Part shown: piece by piece, positions 16,236 through 24,657 of the stretch
Layout: each line of letters begins with the position of its first letter
Position numbering within the stretch: the first letter of the stretch is position 1
Source of the DNA: Streptantibioticus_C sp963761325
GTDB taxonomy: Bacteria > Actinomycetota > Actinomycetes > Streptomycetales > Streptomycetaceae
Assembly (NCBI GenBank): GCA_963761325.1
Contig: CAVXGZ010000003.1
Coordinates: 620,001 to 684,000 of the forward strand
DNA length: 64,000 nucleotides
Reading direction: 5' to 3'
Program-made: the position numbers and the translations under genes
The notes under the pieces: generated by a model
Seen by the model: only the letters and a program-made list of their open reading frames with translations
What the model was told of the DNA's origin: nothing
Database searches by the model: none

Positions 16236-16862
16236 TCAGGCCTCCGCGACCTCTTCGGCGGCGGCCGGAGCGGCGGTCTCGCCGACGGCGGCCTCGGCCT
16301 CCTCGTCCTCGGTGGCGGCCTCGGCCTGCGCGGAGACGATCTGCAGCACGACGGTGTCGTCCTCGACGGTCAGCGAGGTGCCCTTGGGCAGCACGATGTC
16401 CTTGGCGAGCACGGCGGCGCCGGCCTCCAGGCCCTCGACGGAGACGGTGACGCCCTCCGGGATGTGGGTCGCCTCGGCCTCGACCGGCAGCGCGTTGAGC
16501 ACGTGCTCGATCAGGTTGCCGCCCGGCGCCAGGTCGCCCTCGACGTGCACCGGGATCTCGACGGTGACCTTCTCGCCGCGCTTGACCTGCAGCAGGTCGA
16601 CGTGCTCCAGGAAGCCCTTGATCGGGTCCTTCTGCACGGCCTTGGGGATGACGAGCTCGGACTTGCCGTCGACGTCGAGGCTGATGAGCACGTTGGCGGT
16701 CTTGAGCGCCAGCATCAGCTCGTGGCCGGGCAGCGACACGTGCACCGGGTCGGCACCGTGGCCGTAGATCACGCCGGGGACCCGGCCCTCGCGGCGGGTA
16801 CGGCGCGCGGCGCCCTTACCGAAATCCGACCGCATCTGGGCGGCGATCTTCACCTCAGCCAT
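16236..16862 (-). CDS. rplY: 50S ribosomal protein L25/general stress protein Ctc
   Basis: 208 residues. The 5S rRNA-binding L25 domain covers ~1-92 (FGKGAARRTRREGRVPGVIYGHG) and a TL5/Ctc C-terminal beta domain ~95-180 (VTVEIPVHVEGDLAPGGNL, HIPEGVTVSVEGLEAG). The last ~30 residues are a low-complexity Ala/Glu tail, common in actinobacterial CTC proteins. Upstream by 199 bases is prs in the same orientation, which is the usual order in this phylum. Confidence 0.96.
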   Translation of the reverse strand: MAEVKIAAQMRSDFGKGAARRTRREGRVPGVIYGHGADPVHVSLPGHELMLALKTANVLISLDVDGKSELVIPKAVQKDPIKGFLEHVDLLQVKRGEKVTVEIPVHVEGDLAPGGNLIEHVLNALPVEAEATHIPEGVTVSVEGLEAGAAVLAKDIVLPKGTSLTVEDDTVVLQIVSAQAEAATEDEEAEAAVGETAAPAAAEEVAEA

Positions 16863-17061
16863 GACAGCACTCCTCGTGGAAGACGACGGATGGAACCTGC
16901 CGCTCGGTCCACGACGGACCTGCCTCGAAACCTCGAAAGCGCGTCGATAACGGAGAGCCGTCCACCACCGGGCGGAACCGGCCTCCCTCGCCGAGCAACC
17001 TGTGAAGTCTACCCGGCGGGAAGGCCGCCCACGAAATCCGCCCGACCGGGGGCGGGCCCGC

Positions 17062-18036
17062 TCAGACCCCGTCGAACAGGCTGGTGACCGAGCCGTCCTC
17101 GAACACCTCGCGGATCGCGCTGGCGATCATCGGCGCGATCGGCAGCACCGTCACCTTGTCCAGCGCCAGCTCGCCCGGCGTCGGCAGGGTGTCGGTGAAG
17201 ACGAACTCGCCGACCTTGGAGTTCTTCAGCCGGTCGGCCGCCGGCCCGGACAGCACGCCGTGGGTGGCGGTGACGATCACGTCCTCGGCGCCGTTGGCGA
17301 ACAGCGCGTCGGCCGCGGCGCAGATGGTGCCGCCGGTGTCGATCATGTCGTCGACCAGCACGCAGATGCGGCCGCGCACGTCGCCGACCACCTCGTGCAC
17401 GGTGACCTGGTTGGCCACGTCCGGGTCGCGCCGCTTGTGCACGATGGCCAGCGGGGCGCCGAGCCGGTCGCACCAGCGGTCGGCGACCCGCACCCGGCCG
17501 GCGTCCGGCGAGACGATGGTCAGCTTGCTGCGGTCCACCTTCGCGCCCACGTAGTCCGCCAGCAGCGGCAGCGCGAACAGGTGGTCCACCGGGCCGTCGA
17601 AGAAGCCCTGGATCTGGTCGGTGTGCAGATCGACCGTCAGGATGCGGTCGGCCCCGGCGGTCTTGAACAGGTCCGCCACCAGCCGGGCCGAGATCGGTTC
17701 CCGCCCGCGGTGCTTCTTGTCCTGCCGCGCGTATCCGTAGAACGGCACAATCACCGTGATGCGTTTCGCCGAAGCGCGCTTCAACGCGTCGATCATGATC
17801 AGTTGTTCCATGATCCACTGATTGATCGGCGCCGTGTGACTCTGGATCACAAACGCGTCGCACCCGCGCGCGGACTCCTCGAAGCGCACATAGATCTCAC
17901 CGTTGGCGAAATCGAAGGCCCTGGTCGGCACCAACTGGGCGCCCAGTTGGCGTGCGACCTCCTCCGCCAGTTCGGGGTGGGCGCGGCCGGAGAAGAGCAT
18001 CAACTTCTTCTCACCGGTCGTCTTGATCCCGGTCAC
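17062..18036 (-). CDS. prs: Ribose-phosphate pyrophosphokinase (PRPP synthetase)
   Basis: 324 residues, class I length. Makes PRPP from ribose-5-phosphate and ATP for nucleotide, His and Trp synthesis. Visible motifs: FDFANGEIYVRFEESARGCD, the flexible loop PFYGYARQDKKHRGREPISA, DLHTDQIQGFF, and the PRPP-binding loop VLVDDMIDTGGTI. It lies 174 bases downstream of glmU in the same direction, the classic glmU-prs pairing. Confidence 0.98.
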   Translation of the reverse strand: MTGIKTTGEKKLMLFSGRAHPELAEEVARQLGAQLVPTRAFDFANGEIYVRFEESARGCDAFVIQSHTAPINQWIMEQLIMIDALKRASAKRITVIVPFYGYARQDKKHRGREPISARLVADLFKTAGADRILTVDLHTDQIQGFFDGPVDHLFALPLLADYVGAKVDRSKLTIVSPDAGRVRVADRWCDRLGAPLAIVHKRRDPDVANQVTVHEVVGDVRGRICVLVDDMIDTGGTICAAADALFANGAEDVIVTATHGVLSGPAADRLKNSKVGEFVFTDTLPTPGELALDKVTVLPIAPMIASAIREVFEDGSVTSLFDGV

Positions 18037-18210
18037 TGCACCGTCTCCTCAATGATTCGGCTGGTGTTCGACCACGCGTCGCCCGCACTTCGGCGCGCCG
18101 GCGGAATGCTCATGTACGCCACACGGTACGCCCCGGACACCGCCCCTCCACAACCAGGCGAACGCCGTGACCAGCCAGTCACCACCCGATCACCACCGGA
18201 CCGCCCCCGC

Positions 18211-19653
18211 TCACTCACCCCGCTCGTCCCGCTCGGCCGCCTTCGCCGCGGCGCTGCCGGGCCGCTTGCGAACCACCCAGCCCTCGATATTCCGCTGCTG
18301 TCCGCGGGCCACCGCCAGCGCACCGGACGGCACGTCCTTGACGATGACCGAACCGGCCGCCGTGTAGACGCCGTCCCCCACTGTGACGGGCGCCACGAAC
18401 ATATTGTCGGCGCCGGTACGGCAGAAGCTGCCGACGGTCGAGTGGTGCTTGTGTTCGCCGTCATAGTTCACGAAAACACTCGCCGCGCCGATATTCGTGT
18501 GCTCGCCAATTGTGGCGTCGCCCACATAACTCAGATGCGGAACCTTCGATCCCTCACCGATCGACGCGTTCTTCATCTCCACGTAGGTGCCCGCCTTCGC
18601 GCCCCGCGCCAGGCTGGTGCCCGGCCGCAGATACGCGTACGGGCCCACCGTCGCCTCCGGGCCGATCCGCGCGCCGTCCGCCACGGTGAACGCTACCCGG
18701 GCGCCCGCGCCGACCACGGTGTCGGTGAGCTGCGAGTGCGGGCCCACCTCGGCGCCGGCCGCCACCCGGGTGGCGCCGCGCAGCGTGGTGCCGGGCAGCA
18801 CCACCGAGTCCGGCTCGAACTCCACCGTCACGTCCAGCCAGGTGGAGGCCGGGTCGACCACGGTGGTCCCGGCGAGCATCGCCTCGCGCAGCAGCCGGTC
18901 GTTGAGCATCCGGCGGGCCTCGGCGAGCTGCACCCGGTTGTTGATCCCGGCGATCTCCCGGTGGTCGCCGGCCACCGCGGCGCCCACCCGGCGCCCGGTC
19001 GCCCGCAGGATCGACAGGGTGTCGGTGAGGTACTCCTCGCCCTGCGCGTTGTCGGTCGTCACCCGCGACAGCGCCTCGGCCAGCGACTTGGCGTCGAAGG
19101 CGAAGACCCCGGAGTTGATCTCGCCGATCTCCAGCTGGGCCGGGTCGGCGTCCTTCTGCTCCACGATCGCGGCGACCGAACCGTCGGCGTCCCGCACGAT
19201 GCGGCCGTAGCCGGTGGCGTCCGGCACCCGCGCGGTCAGCACGGTGACCGCGTTGCCGTCCCGCTCGTGGGCGGCGGCCAGCTCGGCGAGGGTCTCGCCG
19301 GTCAGCAGCGGGGTGTCGCCGCAGGTGATCACCACGGTGCCGTCCAGCGTGACGCCGTCGGCGGCCAGCGCCTCCAGGGCGGTGCGCACCGCGTGGCCGG
19401 TGCCGTTGCGCCGCTCCTGGACCGCGGTGCGCGCGCCGGGGTCGGCGGCGGCCAGGTGGCCGGCGACCTGCTCGCCCTCGTGGCCGACGACGACCACCAG
19501 CTCGGCGGGTTCCAGCCGGCGGGCGGCGGCGAGCACATGGCCGAGCAGCGACCGCCCGCAGATCTCGTGCAGCACCTTGGGGACGGCGGACTTCATGCGC
19601 GTCCCCTCCCCTGCGGCAAGAACGACAACGGCAGCCGGCTTGATCGGGCTCAC
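18211..19653 (-). CDS. glmU: Bifunctional UDP-GlcNAc pyrophosphorylase/GlcN-1-P acetyltransferase
   Basis: 480 residues. Catalyses the last two steps to UDP-GlcNAc, the precursor of peptidoglycan. The uridyltransferase domain opens with VVLAAGEGTRMKSAVPKVLHEICG; the C-terminal acetyltransferase is a left-handed beta-helix with hexapeptides and the active-site region PHLSYVGDATIGEHTNIGAASVFVNYDG. The GTG start at 19651-19653 has GAGGAG seven bases upstream and gives the expected N-terminus SPIKPAAVVVLAAGEG. The frame upstream of this overlaps a tRNA gene and is not coding. Confidence 0.97.
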   Translation of the reverse strand: MSPIKPAAVVVLAAGEGTRMKSAVPKVLHEICGRSLLGHVLAAARRLEPAELVVVVGHEGEQVAGHLAAADPGARTAVQERRNGTGHAVRTALEALAADGVTLDGTVVITCGDTPLLTGETLAELAAAHERDGNAVTVLTARVPDATGYGRIVRDADGSVAAIVEQKDADPAQLEIGEINSGVFAFDAKSLAEALSRVTTDNAQGEEYLTDTLSILRATGRRVGAAVAGDHREIAGINNRVQLAEARRMLNDRLLREAMLAGTTVVDPASTWLDVTVEFEPDSVVLPGTTLRGATRVAAGAEVGPHSQLTDTVVGAGARVAFTVADGARIGPEATVGPYAYLRPGTSLARGAKAGTYVEMKNASIGEGSKVPHLSYVGDATIGEHTNIGAASVFVNYDGEHKHHSTVGSFCRTGADNMFVAPVTVGDGVYTAAGSVIVKDVPSGALAVARGQQRNIEGWVVRKRPGSAAAKAAERDERGE

Positions 19654-19730
19654 GTGGAGGCTCCTCGACGTCGGGACGACGGGTGGGGTGAATGAACTCG
19701 AGGATACCGAGGGGCGACGGTCCCACCACG

Positions 19731-19766
19731 ACGAAGGACCCCGACCGGGAGGTCGGGGTCCTTCGT
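19731..19766 (-). terminator. Perfect 16-bp hairpin terminator after tRNA-Gln
   Basis: Arms ACGAAGGACCCCGACC and its exact complement around the loop GGGA, beginning 8 bases past the 3' end of the tRNA on the minus strand. It separates the tRNA from glmU. Confidence 0.85.
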
Positions 19767-19773
19767 GTGCGTG

Positions 19774-19847
19774 TGCTCCCCCGCCAGGACTCGAACCTGG
19801 AATGACTGGACCAAAACCAGCAGTGTTGCCAATTACACCACGGGGGA
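19774..19847 (-). tRNA. tRNA-Gln (anticodon UUG)
   Basis: 74-nt cloverleaf on the minus strand: acceptor TCCCCCG pairing with CGGGGGA, T-arm CCAGG-TTCGAGT-CCTGG, anticodon arm GCTGG-TTTTGGT-CCAGT with anticodon TTG (reads CAA). Discriminator G; CCA is not encoded. Located next to glmU as in S. coelicolor. Confidence 0.93.
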
Positions 19848-20014
19848 CCGCAGGGGCATCCGCATCGGTGATCCGGCGGACCGCCGATCCGGCACGCACC
19901 ACTATGCCGTACCGCCGGGCCCCGACGCGACGGTATACGCGGCGGCTTCACCCGGCGGCGGTCGGAGGTGTCGTCCGGCGGGTACCGGAACGGGGTGCGA
20001 GCCACTGCCATACT

Positions 20015-20041
20015 TACGGCGTCGTAGGTTACGGTTCCGTA
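20015..20041. promoter_or_regulatory. Two tandem 12-bp operator-like palindromes upstream of the desaturase
   Basis: TACGGCGTCGTA (20015-20026, imperfect) and TACGGTTCCGTA (20030-20041, 5-bp perfect arms), centres 15 bases apart and ending 35 bases before the desaturase ATG. They are the natural candidate binding sites for the TetR-family regulator encoded in the same operon. Confidence 0.6.
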
Positions 20042-20076
20042 GCTAACCGTCCCTTCCCCCACCCGCAAGGGAAACC

Positions 20077-21072
20077 ATGACCCGTCAACCGGACCTGATC
20101 ACCGGATCCAGGCACAGCGCGCCCCAGACGGCCGAAGAGACCCCGCTGCCCAGGGCGACACTCGGTGCGGACAGCAAGGGGTCGGTCGAGCAGATCACCC
20201 TCGGGCTGTTCATCGGCGTGCCGTTCATCGCCCTGGTGGCCGCCATTCCGATGGCGTGGGGCTGGGGGATGAGCTGGCTGGACCTCGGCCTGATGATCTT
20301 CATGTACTACCTGGGCTGCCACGGCATCACGGTCGGCTTCCACCGCTACTTCACGCACGGCTCGTTCAAGGCCAACCGCCCGCTGCGGATCGCGCTGGCG
20401 ATCGCCGGGTCGATGGCGGTCGAGGGGCCGCTGGTGCGCTGGGTGGCGGACCACCGCCGCCACCACCGGTTCTCCGACGCCGAGGGCGACCCCCACTCGC
20501 CGTGGCGCTACGGCGAGACCGTCCCGGCGCTGCTCAAGGGCCTGTGGTGGGCGCACATGGGCTGGATGTTCGACGAGGAGCAGACCCCGCAGGACAAGTA
20601 CGCGCCGGACCTGATCAGGGACCCGGCCATAAGGACCGTCTCGCGGCAGTTCGTGCTGTGGACGGGCGTCTCGCTGCTGATCCCGCCGCTGGTGGGCGGC
20701 CTGGCCACCATGTCGTGGACCGGCGCGCTGACCGCGTTCTTCTGGGGCTCGCTGGTGCGCGTCGCGCTGCTGCACCACGTGACCTGGTCGATCAACTCGA
20801 TCTGCCACGCGGTCGGCAAGCGGCCGTTCAAGTCCCGCGACAAGTCCGGGAACGTCTGGTGGCTCGCGGTGCTCTCGTGCGGCGAGTCGTGGCACAACCT
20901 GCACCACGCCGACCCGACCAGCGCCCGGCACGGCGTGCTGCGCGGCCAGATCGACTCCAGCGCGCGCATCATCCGCTGGTTCGAGCAGCTCGGCTGGGCG
21001 AGCGACGTGCGCTGGCCCACGCCGGACCGGATCGATGCCCGGCGCAAGGACGAGGTCGCCAAGGCGGCATGA
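20077..21072 (+). CDS. Acyl-CoA (delta-9 type) fatty acid desaturase
   Basis: 331 residues, membrane-bound di-iron desaturase. Three histidine boxes are present: HRYFTH (~89), DHRRHHR (~125) and HNLHH (~272), with hydrophobic helices between them (e.g. GLFIGVPFIALVAAIPMAWGW and LGLMIFMYYLGC). It would introduce a cis double bond in saturated acyl chains and tune membrane fluidity. ATG start with AAGGGAAA just upstream. It overlaps the downstream TetR gene by 4 bases (ATGA), which suggests autoregulation of the pair through the tandem palindromes upstream. Confidence 0.94.
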   Translation: MTRQPDLITGSRHSAPQTAEETPLPRATLGADSKGSVEQITLGLFIGVPFIALVAAIPMAWGWGMSWLDLGLMIFMYYLGCHGITVGFHRYFTHGSFKANRPLRIALAIAGSMAVEGPLVRWVADHRRHHRFSDAEGDPHSPWRYGETVPALLKGLWWAHMGWMFDEEQTPQDKYAPDLIRDPAIRTVSRQFVLWTGVSLLIPPLVGGLATMSWTGALTAFFWGSLVRVALLHHVTWSINSICHAVGKRPFKSRDKSGNVWWLAVLSCGESWHNLHHADPTSARHGVLRGQIDSSARIIRWFEQLGWASDVRWPTPDRIDARRKDEVAKAA

Positions 21073-21773
21073 TGGACTCCGTGGCTACGGAGGGCAGCGG
21101 GAAGAGCGGCGAGGGTGCACCGTCGGTGACGCACGGGGCGAACTCCGCCCGGCGGGCGCGCCGGGTGCGGATGACGGGCAAGGAACGGCGCCAGCAACTG
21201 CTCGACGTCGGCCGGGCGCTCTTCGCCGAACGGGGGTTCGAAGGCACGTCCGTGGAGGAGATCGCGCACAAGGCGGGGGTCTCCAAGCCGGTGGTCTACG
21301 AGCACTTCGGCGGCAAGGAGGGGCTGTACGCGGTCGTCGTGGACCGCGAGATGCGCACCCTGCTGGACATGGTGACCAGCGCGTTGACCGGCGGGCATCC
21401 GCGCGAGCTGCTGGAGCAGGCGGCGTTCGCGCTGCTGGACTACATCGAGCAGTCGACGGACGGCTTCCGGATCCTGGTGCGCGACTCCCCGGTGGCGCAG
21501 TCCACCGGCACGTTCGCCTCGCTGATCAGCGACATCGCCACCCAGGTGGAGGACATCCTCGGCCTGGAGTTCAAACAGCGCGGCTTCGAGACGAAGTTGG
21601 CGCCGATGTACGCGCAGGCCCTGGTCGGCATGGTGGCGCTGACCGGCCAGTGGTGGCTCGACGTGCGGCGGCCGCGCAAGGCCGAGGTGGCCGCGCACCT
21701 GGTGAACCTGGCGTGGAACGGCCTGTCGGGCCTGGAGCCGCGCCCCCGGCTGGTGGGGCACCGCAAGGCGTGA
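21069..21773 (+). CDS. TetR-family transcriptional regulator of the desaturase operon
   Basis: 234 residues with an unconserved ~35-residue lead, then a TetR helix-turn-helix (RRQQLLDVGRALFAERGFEG..VEEIAHKAGVSKPVVYEHFGGKEGLY) and an alpha-helical ligand/dimer domain. The start is ATG 21069, overlapping the desaturase stop (ATGA); ATG 21072 or GTG 21081 are alternatives. Co-transcription with a fatty acid desaturase suggests it senses acyl-CoA or a lipid-derived signal; that is inference from context. Confidence 0.9.
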   Translation: MMDSVATEGSGKSGEGAPSVTHGANSARRARRVRMTGKERRQQLLDVGRALFAERGFEGTSVEEIAHKAGVSKPVVYEHFGGKEGLYAVVVDREMRTLLDMVTSALTGGHPRELLEQAAFALLDYIEQSTDGFRILVRDSPVAQSTGTFASLISDIATQVEDILGLEFKQRGFETKLAPMYAQALVGMVALTGQWWLDVRRPRKAEVAAHLVNLAWNGLSGLEPRPRLVGHRKA

Positions 21774-21787
21774 CTCCGGGCTCCGGC

Positions 21788-22150
21788 TCAGCCGACGGGT
21801 TCGAGGAACTCCAGCCGGTTGCCGACCGGGTCGGTGGAGTAGAAGCGGCGGTGGCCGGGCAGGTCGTCGTCCCAGATCACCGGGGCGCCGTGGCCGGCCA
21901 GCCGCAGCGCGAAGGCGTGGATGCCGGTGACCCGGATCCCGGGGTGGGCCTTGGCCGCCGGGACGAAGTCGGCCTCGATGCCGAGGTGCAGCTGCACCGG
22001 CCCGGCCGCGAACCAGCAGCCGCCGCGGGCGGCGAGCACCGGCGGCTTGGGGATCTCGGTCATGCCCAGCACGTCGGTGTAGTACGGGCGCAGCAGGTCC
22101 TCGCTGCCGGGCGGGGCGGCCAGTTGGACGTGGTCGACGGCGGTGATCAC
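21788..22150 (-). CDS. VOC-superfamily (glyoxalase/bleomycin-resistance-like) protein
   Basis: 120 residues, a single glyoxalase fold: VDHVQLAAPPGSEDLLRPYYTDVLGM at the start, WFAAGPVQLHLGIE in the middle and RRFYSTDPVGNRLEFLEP at the end, providing His and Glu residues typical of the metal site. GTG start overlaps the stop of the methyltransferase gene (GTGA, 22147-22150), so it is translationally coupled to tam. Specific substrate unknown. Confidence 0.85.
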   Translation of the reverse strand: MITAVDHVQLAAPPGSEDLLRPYYTDVLGMTEIPKPPVLAARGGCWFAAGPVQLHLGIEADFVPAAKAHPGIRVTGIHAFALRLAGHGAPVIWDDDLPGHRRFYSTDPVGNRLEFLEPVG

Positions 22151-22962
22151 GCGGCGCCGCCCTTGGTGACGACGGCGAAGATCCGGCGGAACGGGAAGAC
22201 CGTGCCGTGCGGTCCCCGCGGGTACGCCTTGCGCAGCAGGTCGCGGTACTCGGCGACGAACTCCTCCGCGGTGGCCGGGTCGTCGGCGAGCGCGGTCAGC
22301 ACCGGGCGCAGCGCGGTGCCCCGGGTCCAGCTGAGCACCGCGTCCTCGCCGGCCAGCAGTTGGACGTAGGTGGTCTCCCAGACGTCCACGGTGCGGTCCG
22401 GGCCGGTCAGCAGGTCGAGGTAGCCGGCCGGCTCCAGGACGTGGGTGTAGCGGCGGCCGCGGCCGTCGAGGCGGTCGCGCCACTTCGGGGCGTCGCACAA
22501 CTCGTTGAGCAGCGCGTGGCTCGGGGCGGTGAAGTTGCCCGGGACCTGGAAGGCGAGGGTGCCGCCGGGGGCGAGGCTGTCGAGCCAGCCGGGCAGCGAG
22601 TCGGTGTGGTTGGGCACCCACTGCAGGGCGGCGTTGGAGACGATCAGGTCGTAGGGCCGCTCGGGGGTCCAGTCGGCGGCGTCGGCGTGGCCGAAGCCGA
22701 GGGTGCCGCCGCCGGGGGTGGGGCCGGCGAGGTGGCCGGCGGCGTCGAGCATGTCGGCGGAGGAGTCGAGGCCGGTGATGCGGGCGGCCGGCCAGCGCTC
22801 GGTGAGCAGCATGGTGACGTTGCCCGGGCCGCAGCCGAGGTCGGCGATGTGCGGCGGTTCGGCGGGCAGCGCGGGGATGCGGTGGAGCAGGTCGTGGAAC
22901 GGCCGGGCGCGGTGGTCGGCGTGCCTCAGGTACTGCTGCGGATCCCAGGTCGCCTGGTGCAT
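22147..22962 (-). CDS. tam: Trans-aconitate 2-methyltransferase
   Basis: 271 residues, SAM-dependent methyltransferase. Motif I is IADLGCGPGNVTMLLTERWP; WDPQQYL at the N-terminus and SNAALQWVPNH, PGGTLAFQVPGN are characteristic of Tam. It methylates trans-aconitate, an aconitase inhibitor formed spontaneously from cis-aconitate. It is divergent from a MarR gene (TamR-like) across a region holding a perfect 30-bp palindrome, matching the tam-tamR arrangement described in S. coelicolor. Confidence 0.92.
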   Translation of the reverse strand: MHQATWDPQQYLRHADHRARPFHDLLHRIPALPAEPPHIADLGCGPGNVTMLLTERWPAARITGLDSSADMLDAAGHLAGPTPGGGTLGFGHADAADWTPERPYDLIVSNAALQWVPNHTDSLPGWLDSLAPGGTLAFQVPGNFTAPSHALLNELCDAPKWRDRLDGRGRRYTHVLEPAGYLDLLTGPDRTVDVWETTYVQLLAGEDAVLSWTRGTALRPVLTALADDPATAEEFVAEYRDLLRKAYPRGPHGTVFPFRRIFAVVTKGGAA

Positions 22963-23015
22963 GGCTGGTCTGCCCCCTACGGGAAGGTGTCGCGGTCGGG
23001 TTCTTACGCTCTCCC

Positions 23016-23045
23016 ATGAAGTCTCTTGATGTCAAGAGACTTCAT
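23016..23045. promoter_or_regulatory. TamR-type operator: perfect palindrome with 14-bp arms
   Basis: Arms ATGAAGTCTCTTGA and its exact complement flank a TG centre. The site lies between the divergent tam and tamR genes and covers TTGACA on the tam side, a candidate -35 element, so binding would repress tam. It also lies at the -35 region expected for tamR. Confidence 0.82.
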
Positions 23046-23059
23046 ATCGACAGAACCAC

Positions 23060-23065
23060 TACACT
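23060..23065 (+). promoter_or_regulatory. -10 box TACACT for leaderless tamR
   Basis: TACACT ends 6 bases before the tamR ATG at 23072; no Shine-Dalgarno fits in the gap. Expected for a leaderless actinomycete transcript whose -35 lies under the palindrome. Confidence 0.5.
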
Positions 23066-23071
23066 GATCGC

Positions 23072-23569
23072 ATGGAGGACGAGGTCGACAGATTGGTCGC
23101 GGCGTGGCGTCGGGAGCGTCCGGACCTCGATGTCGGGCCGCTGGAGGTGCTCAGCCGGGTGAGCCGGCTGGCCAGGCACCTGGACCGGGCCCGCCGGCTG
23201 GCCTGCGCCGAGCACGACCTGGAGCCCTGGGAGTTCGACGTGCTCACGTCGCTGCGCCGGGCCGGCGAGCCGTACCAGCTCTCCCCCGGCCAGTTGCTGA
23301 CCCAGACCCTGGTGACGTCGGGCACGATGACGAACCGCATCGACCGGCTGGCCAAGCGCGGCCTGGTGGAGCGGCTGCCCGATCCGAGCGACCGGCGCGG
23401 GGTCCTGGTGCGGCTGACGCTCCAGGGGCAGGACCGGGCCGACGAGTCGCTGGCCGGGCTGCTGGCCCACGAACGGGCGATCCTGGGTGACATGTCGGCG
23501 CGTCAGCGCGATGATCTGGCCGGGCTGCTGCGGAGGCTGACGGCGCCGTTCGACAACGTGCCCACCTGA
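23072..23569 (+). CDS. tamR: MarR-family regulator, TamR-like
   Basis: 165 residues with a winged helix of the MarR type: LEPWEFDVLTSLRRAGEPYQLSPGQL, TLVTSGTMTNRIDRLAKRGLVERLPDPSDRRGVLVRLT. In S. coelicolor the TamR protein binds the tam-tamR intergenic region and releases DNA in the presence of trans-aconitate, citrate-like ligands or oxidative stress; the divergent tam gene and the palindrome here support the same role. The assignment is by synteny and family, not by ligand residues. Confidence 0.85.
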   Translation: MEDEVDRLVAAWRRERPDLDVGPLEVLSRVSRLARHLDRARRLACAEHDLEPWEFDVLTSLRRAGEPYQLSPGQLLTQTLVTSGTMTNRIDRLAKRGLVERLPDPSDRRGVLVRLTLQGQDRADESLAGLLAHERAILGDMSARQRDDLAGLLRRLTAPFDNVPT

Positions 23570-23584
23570 ACGGCCGGGGCCCGG

Positions 23585-24367
23585 TCAGCCGGTGCCGCTG
23601 CCGGCCGGCACGGCGAGGTCCACCGGGCCGACGCCGGCCCGGCGGGCGAGCGCCACCGCGGCGAGGGTGGAGTGGACGCCGAGCTTGCCCAGCACGTTCT
23701 GCATGTGGGTGCGCACGGTGTGCGGGGAGAGGTAGAGGCGTTCCGCGACCGCCTTGCGGCCGAGTCCGGCCACCATGCAGCGCAGCACCTCGCGTTCGCG
23801 CGGGGTGAGCGACTCGACGAGTTGTTCGCTCTCGGTGCGGTGCCGGCGGGCCGCGGTCAACTCGCGCAGCACCCCGGTGAGCAGGGCCGGCGGCAGGTGC
23901 GTCTCGTCGCGCAGCACGCCGCGGATGACCGCGAGCAGCCGGGAGAGCGAACTGTCCTTGGCGACCCAGCCGGCCGCCCCGGACTGCAGGGCGCGGGCGG
24001 CCCGGCGCGGATCGTCGCGCTCGGCGAGCACGACGGTGCGGGTGCCGGGGTGGGTGGTGTGCAGCCGCTCCACCAGGGCGATGCCGTCGGACGGCGGCTC
24101 GGTGGCGGCTGCGCGCGGCGACTGCCGTGGCTCCGGCACCCGTGGGGCCGGCAGTTGCGCGGCCGGCGGCGCGGCGCTCAGGTCGGCGTCGACCAGCAGG
24201 ACGTCGAAGCGTCTGTTCTCGGCCGCGGCGCGCTCCAGGCAGCGTTGCGCCGCCGCGGCACTGCCCGCGGCGGCCACCTCCACGTCGGACTCGGCGGTGA
24301 GGGCGGCGGCGAGCGATTCGGCGAAGATGCGGTGGTCGTCGACCACCAGGACACGGATCCGGGCCAT
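23585..24367 (-). CDS. LuxR-type response regulator with an insertion in the receiver domain
   Basis: 260 residues. Receiver start RVLVVDDHRIFAES has the acidic pair, VLLVDADL supplies the candidate phospho-Asp (~59-61) and GWVAKDSS the conserved Lys. A ~30-residue Pro/Ala-rich insertion follows immediately after the phosphorylation site, where most receivers have a short loop. The C-terminal LuxR/GerE helix-turn-helix is intact (LTPREREVLRCMVAGLGRKAVAERLYLSPHTVRTHMQNVLGKLGV). No kinase is adjacent. It flanks the gal operon on one side, with a second regulator of the same class on the other. Confidence 0.88.
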   Translation of the reverse strand: MARIRVLVVDDHRIFAESLAAALTAESDVEVAAAGSAAAAQRCLERAAAENRRFDVLLVDADLSAAPPAAQLPAPRVPEPRQSPRAAATEPPSDGIALVERLHTTHPGTRTVVLAERDDPRRAARALQSGAAGWVAKDSSLSRLLAVIRGVLRDETHLPPALLTGVLRELTAARRHRTESEQLVESLTPREREVLRCMVAGLGRKAVAERLYLSPHTVRTHMQNVLGKLGVHSTLAAVALARRAGVGPVDLAVPAGSGTG

Positions 24368-24657
24368 GCGATCACACTCCCCCTGTGACGGATGACGGGC
24401 GGCTGCCCTCGGCGCGGCCCAAGTCGGGTGTGGTCAAACCGCACGGCGTCGGCCGTGGGCTTGGTAGTTACCCGCGCTCGGGGTGTGCTATCCGCCGTGT
24501 CGCCCGTTGTAAGGGCCCGGTCCCCCAACCGCGGCGTTGGTTCAAGCGTAAAGCGCGATGCTCCTGAACGGTGTGGAATTGCCCAACCCGCTTGCGCGAA
24601 AAGGCAGTTGGTGCATGGTGCACCGATCGCCCGGTGCTCGCGGACGGCCGCCGGGAT
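24368..24657. other. Non-coding region between galK and the first LuxR regulator
   Basis: 290 bases that should contain the end of the gal transcript and the promoter of the LuxR regulator. I see only an 8-bp palindrome GGTGCACC within GGTGCATGGTGCACC near 24610 and no convincing gene or terminator. Confidence 0.5.

Noticed and set aside
17022..17060. Possible terminator after prs
   Set aside because: Only 5-bp arms (GCCCG/CGGGC); too weak to call.
24605..24625. GGTGCACC palindrome near the galK end
   Set aside because: 8-bp palindromes are expected by chance; no supporting context.
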